Shown piece after piece: positions 27,142-35,579 of a stretch of DNA of 64,000 bases. The stretch covers positions 62,001-126,000 of the forward strand of contig NZ_JABBNC010000021.1 of NCBI RefSeq assembly GCF_012933445.1, read 5' to 3'. Below the pieces are notes generated by a model. It was not told the origin of the DNA. It did no database searches and saw only the letters and a list, made by a program, of their open reading frames with translations. How positions within the stretch are numbered: position 1 is the first letter of the stretch; every line of letters starts with the position of its first letter. The stretch comes from Actinoplanes sp. TBRC 11911. Its GTDB lineage: Bacteria; Actinomycetota; Actinomycetes; Mycobacteriales; Micromonosporaceae. A program made the translations under genes and the position numbers.

Positions 27142-27912
27142 ATGACCGAGGCTTTCCAGGGTCGCAAGCTCGTGGTGGTCGGTGGCAGCAGCGGAATGGG
27201 GCGGCAGACCGCCATCGACGTGGTGGAGCGGGGCGGCAGCGCCGTCATCATCGGCCAGAACCAGGACAAGGTCGACCAGACGGTGAAGGAGCTGTCCGCC
27301 ACCGGCCAGGCCTGGGGGATCGCCGGCGACCTGCGCGACCGTGACCAGGTACGCCGGGTGCGTGAGCAGCTCGCGGCCGAGCACGCGGACGCGACGCTGC
27401 TCGTCAACTCCGCGGGGACGTTCCTGCCGCAGCCGTTCTTCGACCACGACGACGCGGCCTTCGACACGTACCACGACGTCACCCGGGCGATCTTCTTCAT
27501 CACTCAGACGGTCGCCCGGGGGATGGTCGACGGCGGCAAGGGCGGGTCGATCGTCAACGTCGGCAGCATGTGGGCGTTGCAGGCGATCGGGCTCACGCCG
27601 TCGAGCGCCTACTCGATGGCCAAGGGCGGGCTGCATGCCCTGACCCACAACCTGGCCCTGGAGCTGGCGCCGCACCAGATCCGGGTCAACGCCGTCGCCC
27701 CGGGCGCGGTGGCGACGCCCATCTTCGAGAAGTTCCTGCCCAAGGAACAGGTGCCGGCCGCGCTGGAGGGGTTCTTGCCGTTGCATCCGCTGGGCCGGGT
27801 CGGGACGCCGAAGGACATGTCCGCGGCGATCACCTACCTGCTCTCCGCTGACGCGAGCTGGGTGACCGGGGTGATCCTGAGCGTCGACGGCGGCGTGATG
27901 GCGGGCCGCTGA
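27142..27912 (+). CDS. Short-chain dehydrogenase/reductase (SDR)
   Basis: A 256-residue classical SDR. The cofactor motif is GGSSGMG (residues 14-20), a variant of TGxxxGxG; the catalytic tyrosine and lysine are Y157 and K161 in SSAYSMAKGG, and the C-terminus ends SVDGGVMAGR. NADP use is not decided by the motif. It follows the FAD oxidase by 105 bp behind GGGAGAAG, so the two may act on one alcohol/ketone substrate; that is inference. Confidence 0.93.
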   Translation: MTEAFQGRKLVVVGGSSGMGRQTAIDVVERGGSAVIIGQNQDKVDQTVKELSATGQAWGIAGDLRDRDQVRRVREQLAAEHADATLLVNSAGTFLPQPFFDHDDAAFDTYHDVTRAIFFITQTVARGMVDGGKGGSIVNVGSMWALQAIGLTPSSAYSMAKGGLHALTHNLALELAPHQIRVNAVAPGAVATPIFEKFLPKEQVPAALEGFLPLHPLGRVGTPKDMSAAITYLLSADASWVTGVILSVDGGVMAGR

Positions 27913-27918
27913 AAGAGC

Positions 27919-27952
27919 CCGGGGCCGGCCTTGGGGGGAAGGTCGGCCCCGG
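27919..27952 (+). terminator. Bidirectional terminator between SDR and GH92 genes
   Basis: CCGGGGCCGGCCTT (27919-27932) pairs with AAGGTCGGCCCCGG (27939-27952), a 14-bp stem with one G-T pair and a 6-nt G-rich loop, located between two convergent genes 46 bp apart. Confidence 0.8.
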
Positions 27953-27958
27953 TGGTTC

Positions 27959-30808
27959 TCAGTTCTGCGGCGGGACGTCGCCGCGGCCGCTACCCCACTT
28001 GGCGTTGGGCGTGCTGCCCAGCGTGTAGGAGAGGTGGCCGCCCTTGGTGACCGTGCTGGCCGCGAGCCACGCGTGCGTGGTCGACTTGCCGTCCACCTTC
28101 AGAGCCTGTACGTAGTGCTTGGACTCGGTGTTCGGGGCGTCGATGGTCAGCTTGTGGCCGCTGCCGAGGCGAACCTCGGCCTTGGGGAACAACGGGGTGG
28201 TGAGGCTGAGCTCGGCCCGGGTCGGCACGGCCGGGTAGAGGCCCAGCGCCGACAGGACGTACCAGGAGCTCATCGTGCCCGCGTCGTCGTTGCCGGGGAT
28301 ACCGCCGGGCCCGTCGTTCCACTCGGTGTCGATGATCGCCTTGACCGTCTCCTGCGTCTTGGCCGCGGCACCGAAGTAGTTGTACAGGTACGGCGTCTGG
28401 ATGTCCGGCTCGTTGCCCACGTCGAAGCGGGTGCCCTTGTTGGCGCTGAAGTCGAACGTGCCGTCCGGGTTGCGGAAGAACGCGTCGAGACGCTGGACCG
28501 CGACGTCGTTGCCGCCCATCTTCTGCGCCAGCGTGGTCACGTCGGAGTAGACCATCCACGTGTACCGGGCGCTGGTGCCCTCGACGAAGCCCTGCCCGGT
28601 CGACGGGGAGAAGCCGCCGGCCCAGGACCCGTCGCGGTTGCGCTCCCGCGCCCAGCCGACGAAGGCGCCGTCGGCCGGAACCGGGGTCGCCACGCTCGGG
28701 TCGGCCAGCTCGAGCTCGCCGAGCTGCACGATGGGCTGGCCACCGTTCTTCGTCACGTTCAGCCGGTAGTAGCTGAACGCCTGCGGGTTCGCGACCGTGT
28801 ACTCGTTGGTCACGCCCCGCCCGGCGAAGGTCTGCGCGGTCTGCGTGTCGACGGTGGTCCAGTCCTGGCCGTCGTTCGAGCCCTGCAGCTGCCAGTCGGC
28901 CGGGTCGCGGCCCGGCACGTCGTTGGCCGAGGTCAGCGCGTACTGGTTCACCGTGTACGCCTTGTCGAACTGCGCCCCGATGAAGCCGGTGGTGGCGAAG
29001 GTCAGCCACTTGGTGCCCTTGTCGCCGTCGAACGCCTGCGCCTTGCCCTCGTTCGGGGCGTTCTCCGAGCTGGCGGTGATGGCGGTGACGTGCTCGCGGA
29101 TGTTGTGCTCGAGACCGGTCTCGGCCTTGGCCGCCGGGTCGAACACGTTGCGCCAGTTGTGCGAGCGGTCCAGGAACGTGGCGGCGGTCTTCTTGTCGCC
29201 GAGCGCCTGGGCCAGCTGCGATATGCCGTAGTCGGCGGCCGAGTCCTCGAGGGTCTCGGCGGCGCCGCCCCAGCAGTGGCAGTCGTCGGCCGGCACGTAG
29301 CCGAGGTCCATGTAGTCCTGCAGCGACGGACGCTGCCCGAAGCACTCGACGTTACAGCCGGCGTCGCTGACATCGTTGTCAGTCGGCACGGTCGCCGCCG
29401 TCACGAGCGACTTCAGCGCGCCCTTCGCGTCGAAGCCCTTCGCCCCGAACGCGTAGATCGCCGCCACCGCGGCCGCGGACGGGTCGCCGGACATGACGCT
29501 GGTCTTGCCGTTCTCCAGCAGCCAGCGGTCCCACTCGCCGTCGCGCTGGGTGGCGTAGTTGAACAGCGACTGCGCATAGTCGGCCGCCTGCCGCTGGTCG
29601 AGCAGGGCCAGCAGCTGCACCTGGGCCCGGTACTGGTCCCAGCCGGAGAAGGTGCCGTACTGCGCCTTCTGTCCCTTGGCAAGCCGGTGGATCTTGTCGT
29701 CGGCGCCGTAGTAGCGGCCGTCGACGTCGCTGGTCAGCGTCGGCTCCAGGGTGGAGTGGTAGAGCGCGGTGTAGAAAGTGGTGCGCTGCGCGGTGGTGCC
29801 GCCGCCGATCTTGATCTTGCCGAGGCGGTCGTTCCAGGCGTCCTGCGCCTTCTTCTTGATCGTGTCGAAGCCGATCCGGCCCGGCTGCTCCGCCGCCAGG
29901 TTGTGCTCGGCGCCGGCCAGGTCCGTGTACGAGATGGCCACGCGCATCGACACGGCCTTCGTCCCCGGCGCGAACGTGACGTAGCCGCCGGAGCCCTTGC
30001 CGGCGACCGGCTGGCCGCCGCTGTAGCCGCTGCCGCCCGCCGCGTCGGTGCTGTCCGGGGTGACGGTCGCGTCCTTCCAGGTGCCGGTCGTGCTGAACGG
30101 CTGGTCGAGCGTCGCGACGAAGTGCAGCGTGTAGTACGAGTGCGAGTTGTCGGTGCTCTGCGGGCCGCAGAAGTTACCGGCGCTGACCGAGCCCGTGATC
30201 GTGCGGGTCTTCGGGTCGATGTGCACCGTCGCATCGGTGCTGCCGGTCTCCGACATGGACGTACGGAACAGCAGGCTGGCCGGCTTGTCGGCGGGGAAGG
30301 TGAACTTGCCCATGCCGGTGCGGTCGGTGACGGTGAGCTCCGCGCCCGCACCGCTGTCCAGGCCGACCTTGTAGTAGCCGGGCGCGGCCGCCTCGTTGGC
30401 GTGCTGATACGTGCTGCCGTAGACGACGTCACCGGTGTCGGCGCTGGGCGAGGTGGTCACCGCACCCACGTACGGCATGATCGGGATGTCACCGTTCGCG
30501 CCGTAACAACCGACGCCGCTGACGTGGGTCAGGCTCAGCCCGCGGATCTTCGGAGCGTTGTACTCGTACCCGCCGGGCGCGGGCGTGGCCAGCTGGCCCC
30601 GCGAGGTCTGCGGGCTGAAGGCGAGCATGCCGAACGGCTTCACGGCACCCGGGTAGGTGTTGCCGGCGTTCGTCGTGCCGATGAACGGATTTACGTAATT
30701 GACCGGGTTCGAGATGAGCTGTGCGGGCCCGGAGGCCTGCGCTGCCGCGCCGATCGGGATGGTCACTGCCACCCCGGCTAACGCGGCGAGGACACGAGTT
30801 CGAAGCAT
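27959..30808 (-). CDS. Secreted GH92 alpha-mannosidase with an internal F5/8-type C domain
   Basis: A 949-residue exported enzyme with signal peptide 1-25 (cleavage near AAAQASG). GH92 landmarks are NYVNPFIGTTNAGNTYPGA at the start, FSGWDQYRAQVQLLALL, and the catalytic segment GNDDAGTMSSWYVLSALGLYP with D841 and D842. A discoidin-like F5/8C module (about 568-703; VTAITASSENAPNEGKAQAFDGD ... LGELELAD split) is inserted within the catalytic fold rather than appended. GH92 enzymes are Ca-dependent exo-mannosidases acting on N-glycans and mannans. The ATG follows GAGAGGAA. Confidence 0.93.
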   Translation of the reverse strand: MLRTRVLAALAGVAVTIPIGAAAQASGPAQLISNPVNYVNPFIGTTNAGNTYPGAVKPFGMLAFSPQTSRGQLATPAPGGYEYNAPKIRGLSLTHVSGVGCYGANGDIPIMPYVGAVTTSPSADTGDVVYGSTYQHANEAAAPGYYKVGLDSGAGAELTVTDRTGMGKFTFPADKPASLLFRTSMSETGSTDATVHIDPKTRTITGSVSAGNFCGPQSTDNSHSYYTLHFVATLDQPFSTTGTWKDATVTPDSTDAAGGSGYSGGQPVAGKGSGGYVTFAPGTKAVSMRVAISYTDLAGAEHNLAAEQPGRIGFDTIKKKAQDAWNDRLGKIKIGGGTTAQRTTFYTALYHSTLEPTLTSDVDGRYYGADDKIHRLAKGQKAQYGTFSGWDQYRAQVQLLALLDQRQAADYAQSLFNYATQRDGEWDRWLLENGKTSVMSGDPSAAAVAAIYAFGAKGFDAKGALKSLVTAATVPTDNDVSDAGCNVECFGQRPSLQDYMDLGYVPADDCHCWGGAAETLEDSAADYGISQLAQALGDKKTAATFLDRSHNWRNVFDPAAKAETGLEHNIREHVTAITASSENAPNEGKAQAFDGDKGTKWLTFATTGFIGAQFDKAYTVNQYALTSANDVPGRDPADWQLQGSNDGQDWTTVDTQTAQTFAGRGVTNEYTVANPQAFSYYRLNVTKNGGQPIVQLGELELADPSVATPVPADGAFVGWARERNRDGSWAGGFSPSTGQGFVEGTSARYTWMVYSDVTTLAQKMGGNDVAVQRLDAFFRNPDGTFDFSANKGTRFDVGNEPDIQTPYLYNYFGAAAKTQETVKAIIDTEWNDGPGGIPGNDDAGTMSSWYVLSALGLYPAVPTRAELSLTTPLFPKAEVRLGSGHKLTIDAPNTESKHYVQALKVDGKSTTHAWLAASTVTKGGHLSYTLGSTPNAKWGSGRGDVPPQN

Positions 30809-30821
30809 CAGGTTCCTCTCC

Positions 30822-30837
30822 CTGACAACGTTGTCAG
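30822..30837 (-). promoter_or_regulatory. Perfect LacI-type operator in the GH92 promoter
   Basis: CTGACAACGTTGTCAG is a perfect 16-bp palindrome with the central CG typical of LacI-family sites, 13 bp upstream of the GH92 start codon. It differs from the GCAAACGTATGC operators of the ABC operon, so a different LacI protein, not encoded in this window, is expected. Confidence 0.75.
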
Positions 30838-31257
30838 CAGAGCCAACATCGACTCCGTCAGATGTGTCAAGAAGTTGTTTCCGGCTTGTAAGAAGTGTTA
30901 GGCCGCCCCGGAAGGTCGCCGGCCACTCCCGGCATCCACGTGGTGACCTGCGCCGATGTCGAGGATGGACACGGTGGCGGGGGTCAGCGCGTCCGCGTGG
31001 GTGTCAGCGACATCACACCATCCGATGTGAACGCGCGCCGGCGGGCACCGCCGGAGCCCCGGGCGCCGGCCGGGAGATCGCCAGGCCAGCGCGGGAAATG
31101 AATGCTCAATGGACGTCAGGGCGCCATTAATATGCGCCGATAACGGCTATTTTTTGAAGTCTCGTTCCCCCGAGTCGGACAACTCACAGCTTGAACAAAT
31201 GCGCACCGGCAAGCGTTGTCTGCGGTGATCGTCCTGAAGTCGGAGTGGTGGACCTTT
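30838..31257. other. Intergenic spacer between GH92 and the lipoprotein gene
   Basis: About 420 bp separating divergent genes. The first 60 bp next to GH92 are relatively AT-rich (TTGTTTCCGGCTTGTAAG) and probably hold its promoter. I see no gene, strong hairpin or repeat in the rest. Confidence 0.5.
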
Positions 31258-31938
31258 GTGCTGAGACGAGCAATGCGATGGGGCGCGGCGGCGGCAACCG
31301 CCGGCGTCCTGCTCCTCGGTGCCTGCGCGGCGCCGGAATTCAACTATGTCAAGAACTCGGGGCAGATGACCTATTTCAAGGTGCCCCACGACTGGCATGC
31401 GGCCGATACGAAAACGCTCGACGACGCGTTGAGCGGCACCAACCCCGATTCGGTCGCCGCCCAGCAACGCGAACAGGCGTGGTGGTCGGTGCTGTACGAC
31501 GCGTCGGCGCATCCGACCGCGGAACACCTGGTCACCGGCGACGAGACGGACGAGCCGGTGGTCTACGCCCGGGTCTCCCCGCTGACTCCGGAGGCGCAGA
31601 ACGAGATCTCGCTGGATTCGCTGCGGGATCTGTTCCTGCCGGTCACCGATGCCGCTCGCCAGCAGGCCGCGGCCACCGCGACCGGCGGGCTTCCCGGGTT
31701 CCAGCTGCTGCGCGACCAGGTCCTCACCCCGTCCAGCGGCCTGCACGGCGTGCGGGTGACCTACGAATACGAGATGGACAACAGCGTGCTGCACACCTTC
31801 GACCAGATAGCGCTGGTGAACAGCGACAGCAGCAAGCTCTATGAGCTGATCATCCGATGCTCCTCCCGGTGTTACAGCGACCGGTCGAGCGAGCTGAACG
31901 ACATCGCGACGTCGTTCACGGTGAGGAGCAGCTCATGA
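31258..31938 (+). CDS. Exported lipoprotein coupled to the FtsH-like protease
   Basis: A probable 226-residue lipoprotein with signal LRRAMRWGAAAATAGVLLLG and lipobox LLGAC. The mature chain (FNYVKNSGQMTYFKVPHDW ... VRVTYEYEMDNSVLHTFDQIALVNSDSSKLYELIIRC, split here) resembles PsbP/LpqN-like or DUF1795-type folds, but I do not recognise a family with certainty. The GTG at 31258 has GGTGG upstream; the ATG at 31273 is an alternative start. The stop overlaps the start of the AAA protease by four bases (ATGA), so the two are translated together and probably act on the same side of the membrane. Confidence 0.75.
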   Translation: MLRRAMRWGAAAATAGVLLLGACAAPEFNYVKNSGQMTYFKVPHDWHAADTKTLDDALSGTNPDSVAAQQREQAWWSVLYDASAHPTAEHLVTGDETDEPVVYARVSPLTPEAQNEISLDSLRDLFLPVTDAARQQAAATATGGLPGFQLLRDQVLTPSSGLHGVRVTYEYEMDNSVLHTFDQIALVNSDSSKLYELIIRCSSRCYSDRSSELNDIATSFTVRSSS

Positions 31939-34322
31939 CCGAGATCCAGGTCGATACCCCCCGGCCGACCCGGAAGAGGCTTTCGTTCTGGGACCGGGTG
32001 AAATTCCTGCTGCTGTTCGTGGCGGCGTGGTTCGCCATCGTTTGGGCATCGATGGCAAACGATCCCATTTTGCCATTCGGTGACGCCGTACGCCTGCAGT
32101 TGCGCGACGCCAAGGGAATCGTGCTGCTGGTGCTCGTCGGCCTGGAACTCGTCCGGCAACTGCACTTCCTGATCAGCGAGCACGCCCCGGGCTACCACCG
32201 GCTGTGGGCCGAGGGCATCTTCGGCGGCTTCGAGCGGTCCACGCATCGGAAGTTCTCCGACTGGACCCGGTACCGGATCCTGCGGGTGTTCAAGTGGCTG
32301 CTCGTCATCGCGGTGCTGGCGCTGATCCTCGGCCAGGTGCTCAAGACGTCGCCGTTCACCGCGCTGTTCCAGCTCCCGGCCCTGATCTGGTCGGCCGCCC
32401 CGCTGTTCCTCCAAGTGATCTTCGTGCTGTTCGTGGCGGTCGCCCAGTTCGGCGCGATCTTCTGGTTCCTGTCCCGGGGCGGCGTCGAGGTCTACTTCCC
32501 GGACGACGTGAAGACCCGCTTCACCGACGTCTGGGGCCAGGACCATGTGCTGGAGCGGGTCAAGGAGAACATCGTCTACCTGGAGAACCCGGAGGCGATC
32601 GAGGCCAAGGGCGGGTACGTGCCCGGCGGCATCCTGCTGTGGGGACCGCCCGGCACCGGCAAGACCCTGATGGCCGAGGCGGTGGCCGGCGAGACCGGCA
32701 AGCCGTACGTGTTCGTCGACCCGGGCGCCTTCATCAACATGTTCTTCGGTGTCGGCGTGCTGAAGGTCAAGGGACTGTTCCGCAAGCTGCGCAAGCTCGC
32801 CCTGCGTTACGGGGGCGTCATCGTCTTCTTCGACGAGGCCGACTCGCTCGGTAATCGCGGCGCGCTGGCCCAGGGTGGCGGCGGTTTCCCGCGTGGCATG
32901 ACGCCGGCGCCGTTCCAGGCGGCCGGCTGCAACGGTTTCTCGTACCTGTCGAACGACTCGCGCTGGATGCTCACCCAGAACGCGGCCGCCGCGGCCCCTT
33001 CCGCCACCGACAAGGCGCAGGTCGGGTTCCCCGGCATGGGCGGCGGGGGTGGCGGCATGGGCACGCTCGAGGCGCTGCTGACCGAGCTGTCCGGCCTGAA
33101 GAAGCCGCGCGGCTTCGTCAACCGGCACGTACGCCGGGTGCTGGGCATGCGTCCGAAGCCGCCACCCAAGTACCGCATCCTGGTGATGATGGCGACCAAC
33201 CTGCCCGAGGCGCTGGACGAGGCACTGCTGCGACCCGGCCGCATCGACCGGATCTACAAGGTGGGCTACCCGACCAAGGCCGGCCGGGTCCGCACGTACG
33301 ACGGCTACCTCGACAAAGTCAAGCACGAGCTCACCCCCGAGCAGATCGACAAACTCGCCACCATCACCCCGTACGCCACCGGGGCCACCATCAAGGACAT
33401 GGTGAACGAGGCGCTGATCACCGCGATCCGGGACGGGCGCGACGCGATCACGTGGCGCGACATCATCCGGGCCAAGCAGCTCAAGGAGCTCGGCCCGGCG
33501 GAGAACGTCGAGTACATCGAGCGCGAACGGCACGCGGTGGCGGTGCACGAGGCGTGCCACGCGGTGGTCGCCTACCGCACCCGGCACCACATGGAGATCG
33601 ACATCGCGACGATCGAAAAGGGCAGCGGCTACCTCGGGATGGTCGCGAGCATCCCGCCCGAGGACCAGTTCACCAGCTGGCGCAGCCACTACGAGTCGGA
33701 CATCTGCGTCGCGCTGGCGTCGCTGGCCGGCGAGCGCATGTTCTTCGAGGGCGACAGCTCGTCCGGTGTCTCCGGCGACCTCGAGTCGGCCACCTCGGTC
33801 GCGACCAACATGGAAGGCGTGTGGGGGATGGGCTCGACCGTCTCCTCCTACGCGGCGTCCAGCCGGATCGGCTCCGGCACCCCCGGCGGCGCGCCGCCGA
33901 ACGCCGAGAAGAACGACATGTCCGTACGCCGCGCCTTGGCCGACCGGATCGAGGACAACCTCGGCGTGCTGCTCAAGCGCACCGCGGAGATCCTGGAGGA
34001 GAACCGCCGGCAGGTGCTCGCCCTGGCCCACGCCCTGGAGTCGCACAAGACCCTGACCGGCGAGGACGTCGTGGCGGTGCTGGAGGGCCGGCCGGGCCCG
34101 CTGGTCGACGGCACGGTCTACGCCGACAGCGGGTTCCTCACCGAGCTGGAGGACTACCACCGGGCGGCGCTGGCCGCGCACCGCACGCACGCGAAGCCGG
34201 AGATGACGATGCCCGGGCTGGTGGACTTCGAGCCGGTGCCGAACGACGAAGTGTGGCGCGGCCCGGCGCCGGTCAACTCACACAACGGCATCGCCCCGTC
34301 CGGCACCGACGGCGAGTCCTGA
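31935..34322 (+). CDS. FtsH-like membrane AAA+ zinc metalloprotease with an atypical insertion
   Basis: A 795-residue protein. Hydrophobic segments lie near 22-40, 61-78, 121-135 and 151-180. The AAA+ module has Walker A GPPGTGKT (237-244), Walker B VIVFFDEAD (295-303) and a second region of homology ATNLPEALDEALLRPGRIDR (420-439). The protease part has HEACH (538-542) in place of FtsH HEAGH, and a third-ligand region SGVSGDLESATS. About 118 residues separate Walker B from the ATN motif, roughly 70 more than in FtsH; the extra part is Gly-rich (FPGMGGGGGGMG). It probably extracts and degrades membrane proteins. It is co-translated with the upstream lipoprotein. Confidence 0.88.
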   Translation: MTEIQVDTPRPTRKRLSFWDRVKFLLLFVAAWFAIVWASMANDPILPFGDAVRLQLRDAKGIVLLVLVGLELVRQLHFLISEHAPGYHRLWAEGIFGGFERSTHRKFSDWTRYRILRVFKWLLVIAVLALILGQVLKTSPFTALFQLPALIWSAAPLFLQVIFVLFVAVAQFGAIFWFLSRGGVEVYFPDDVKTRFTDVWGQDHVLERVKENIVYLENPEAIEAKGGYVPGGILLWGPPGTGKTLMAEAVAGETGKPYVFVDPGAFINMFFGVGVLKVKGLFRKLRKLALRYGGVIVFFDEADSLGNRGALAQGGGGFPRGMTPAPFQAAGCNGFSYLSNDSRWMLTQNAAAAAPSATDKAQVGFPGMGGGGGGMGTLEALLTELSGLKKPRGFVNRHVRRVLGMRPKPPPKYRILVMMATNLPEALDEALLRPGRIDRIYKVGYPTKAGRVRTYDGYLDKVKHELTPEQIDKLATITPYATGATIKDMVNEALITAIRDGRDAITWRDIIRAKQLKELGPAENVEYIERERHAVAVHEACHAVVAYRTRHHMEIDIATIEKGSGYLGMVASIPPEDQFTSWRSHYESDICVALASLAGERMFFEGDSSSGVSGDLESATSVATNMEGVWGMGSTVSSYAASSRIGSGTPGGAPPNAEKNDMSVRRALADRIEDNLGVLLKRTAEILEENRRQVLALAHALESHKTLTGEDVVAVLEGRPGPLVDGTVYADSGFLTELEDYHRAALAAHRTHAKPEMTMPGLVDFEPVPNDEVWRGPAPVNSHNGIAPSGTDGES

Positions 34323-34408
34323 CCGCACATCGAGACGCGCTCATGACCGCATGACGCGAGGGCGCGGCAGGCACGCAGCACGGCCGCCGCGCCCTCGCGC
34401 GCGCCGCG

Positions 34409-34642
34409 TTGGTCACGCGGGCTGGGTTGGTCGCGCGGGCCGGGCTGGTCGCGCGGGCCGGGCTGGTCGCGCGGGCCGGGCTGGTCGCGCGGGCCGGGCT
34501 GGTCGCGCGGGCCGGGCTGGCCACGCGGGCCGGGTTAATCACGCGGGCCGCATTGGTCACGCGGGCATGCTTGGCCATGTGCGCCGGGCTGGCCACCTGC
34601 GGTCGACTGGCCATGTGCGCCGGGATGGCCACGTGGTGGGCC
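34409..34642. repeat. 18-bp VNTR array, about 13 units
   Basis: The unit is CTGGTCGCGCGGGCCGGG. Units 3-6 are identical, while units toward both ends, especially the right end (TTAATCACGCGGGCCGCA, CTGGCCATGTGCGCCGGG), drift progressively. It starts 87 bp after the FtsH-like gene stop. Confidence 0.9.
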
Positions 34643-34926
34643 GGACCTGTCACGTGCGGCGGGCTTGCCTGCCGCAGCCGCGTTCGGGGTGCCGCCCGCC
34701 TTGCGGTCGGCACGGCACGCGCGGTGGTCCGCTCGGTGGTGCTTTGCGGCAATTGTGCCTTGTGGGCACCTCGTGCATCGTGGATTTTGCGAATCTTGAT
34801 GGCCGATCCGGCCGAGCGTCCCGCGATGTGACAGGGACAGACCACATCGTGGACAGGCCTCTACATTGGACGGATGATTCGTGTTACTTCGCGGCTTTTG
34901 GAGGCCGCCGGCAAGACCTGGAATCG

Positions 34927-34975
34927 AGACCTTGGAGAGTTACGCCCACATATCGACCACAACTCTCCAAGGTCT
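34927..34975 (-). repeat. Interspersed palindromic element, copy B (inverted orientation)
   Basis: AGACCTTGGAGAGTT (34927-34941) and AACTCTCCAAGGTCT (34961-34975) are perfect 15-bp arms around a 19-nt loop (34942-34960). The loop read on the minus strand is GTGGTCGATATGTGGGCGT, matching the plus-strand loops of copies A and C, so this copy is inserted the other way round. Confidence 0.85.
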
Positions 34976-35240
34976 ACACCGGACACTCGAACCCGCCGCA
35001 CGAAGGCTTCCTAATCGGACAAAGCCGCCCCGATCCCGCGATGCGCATGCTCTGCTCAGAAGGCGTCCGGCGGGACGGCGACCAAACGCTGGCCGGCGCG
35101 GGCGTGGACTACGAAACCAAAACGGGGATCGGCGCTCGAACGAGCGAAGCAGTTGAATCGTTACAGTGTTCGGGAGCGCCCATCCCGGGTTGTGCAACTA
35201 TTCGGCTCGTTTGGTCGCGGTCATGCCGGAGTCGGCCCAG

Positions 35241-35488
35241 GTGTGGGGAGCCGCGACGTCGTGCAGGTTGTGGCCGCCCGCGGCGAGGCTGGTTGCTTGC
35301 GGGTGTGGGGAGCCGCGACGTCGTGCAGGTTGTGGCCGGCCACAGCGAGGCTGGTTGCTTGCGGGTGTGGGGAGCCGCGGCGTCGTGCAGGTTGTGGCCG
35401 GCCACAGCGAGGCTGGTTGCTTGCGGGTGTGGGGAGCCGCGGCGTCGTGCAGGTTGTGGCCGCCCGCGGCGAGGCTGGCTGCTTGCCC
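35241..35488. repeat. 62-bp VNTR array, four units
   Basis: Units begin GTGTGGGGAGCCGCG at 35241, 35303, 35365 and 35427, exactly 62 bp apart, and contain GTCGTGCAGGTTGTGGCCG and GCGAGGCTGGTTGCTTGC. Units 2 and 3 share GGCCACAGCG where units 1 and 4 have CGCCCGCGGCG. Confidence 0.92.
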
Positions 35489-35505
35489 GGGCGTGTCCTC
35501 GCGGG

Positions 35506-35569
35506 CGACGTGTTGACTTGAGTTGACTGCATTGATTCAAGACGTCAATGCAGTCAACTCGCCACGTCG
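35506..35569. promoter_or_regulatory. Long nested inverted repeat upstream of the DUF4386 gene
   Basis: GAGTTGACTGCATTGA (35520-35535) pairs perfectly with TCAATGCAGTCAACTC (35545-35560) across a 9-nt loop. Outside it, CGACGTG (35506-35512) pairs with CACGTCG (35563-35569). The 16-bp stem is much AT-richer than its surroundings. It could be a regulator binding region or a cruciform/terminator; no upstream gene on this strand needs terminating. Confidence 0.6.
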
Positions 35570-35579
35570 AGGCGTCATC

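Noticed and set aside
28034..30781. 915-residue open frame opposite the GH92 gene
   Set aside because: It mirrors GH92 codons, has Arg/Val/Gly-rich composition without any family motif, and lacks a ribosome binding site; a shadow of high-GC coding bias. The same applies to long frames opposite the SARP-like gene, FtsH-like gene, histidine kinase and mim genes.
34409..34831. 140-residue protein with hexapeptide repeats (AGLVAR)
   Set aside because: The frame exists only because the DNA repeat is 18 bp long; the opposite strand is equally open, there is no ribosome binding site, and units decay without regard to codons.
35241..35488. Possible CRISPR array
   Set aside because: The whole 62-bp unit repeats, with no unique spacers between repeats, and there are no cas genes.
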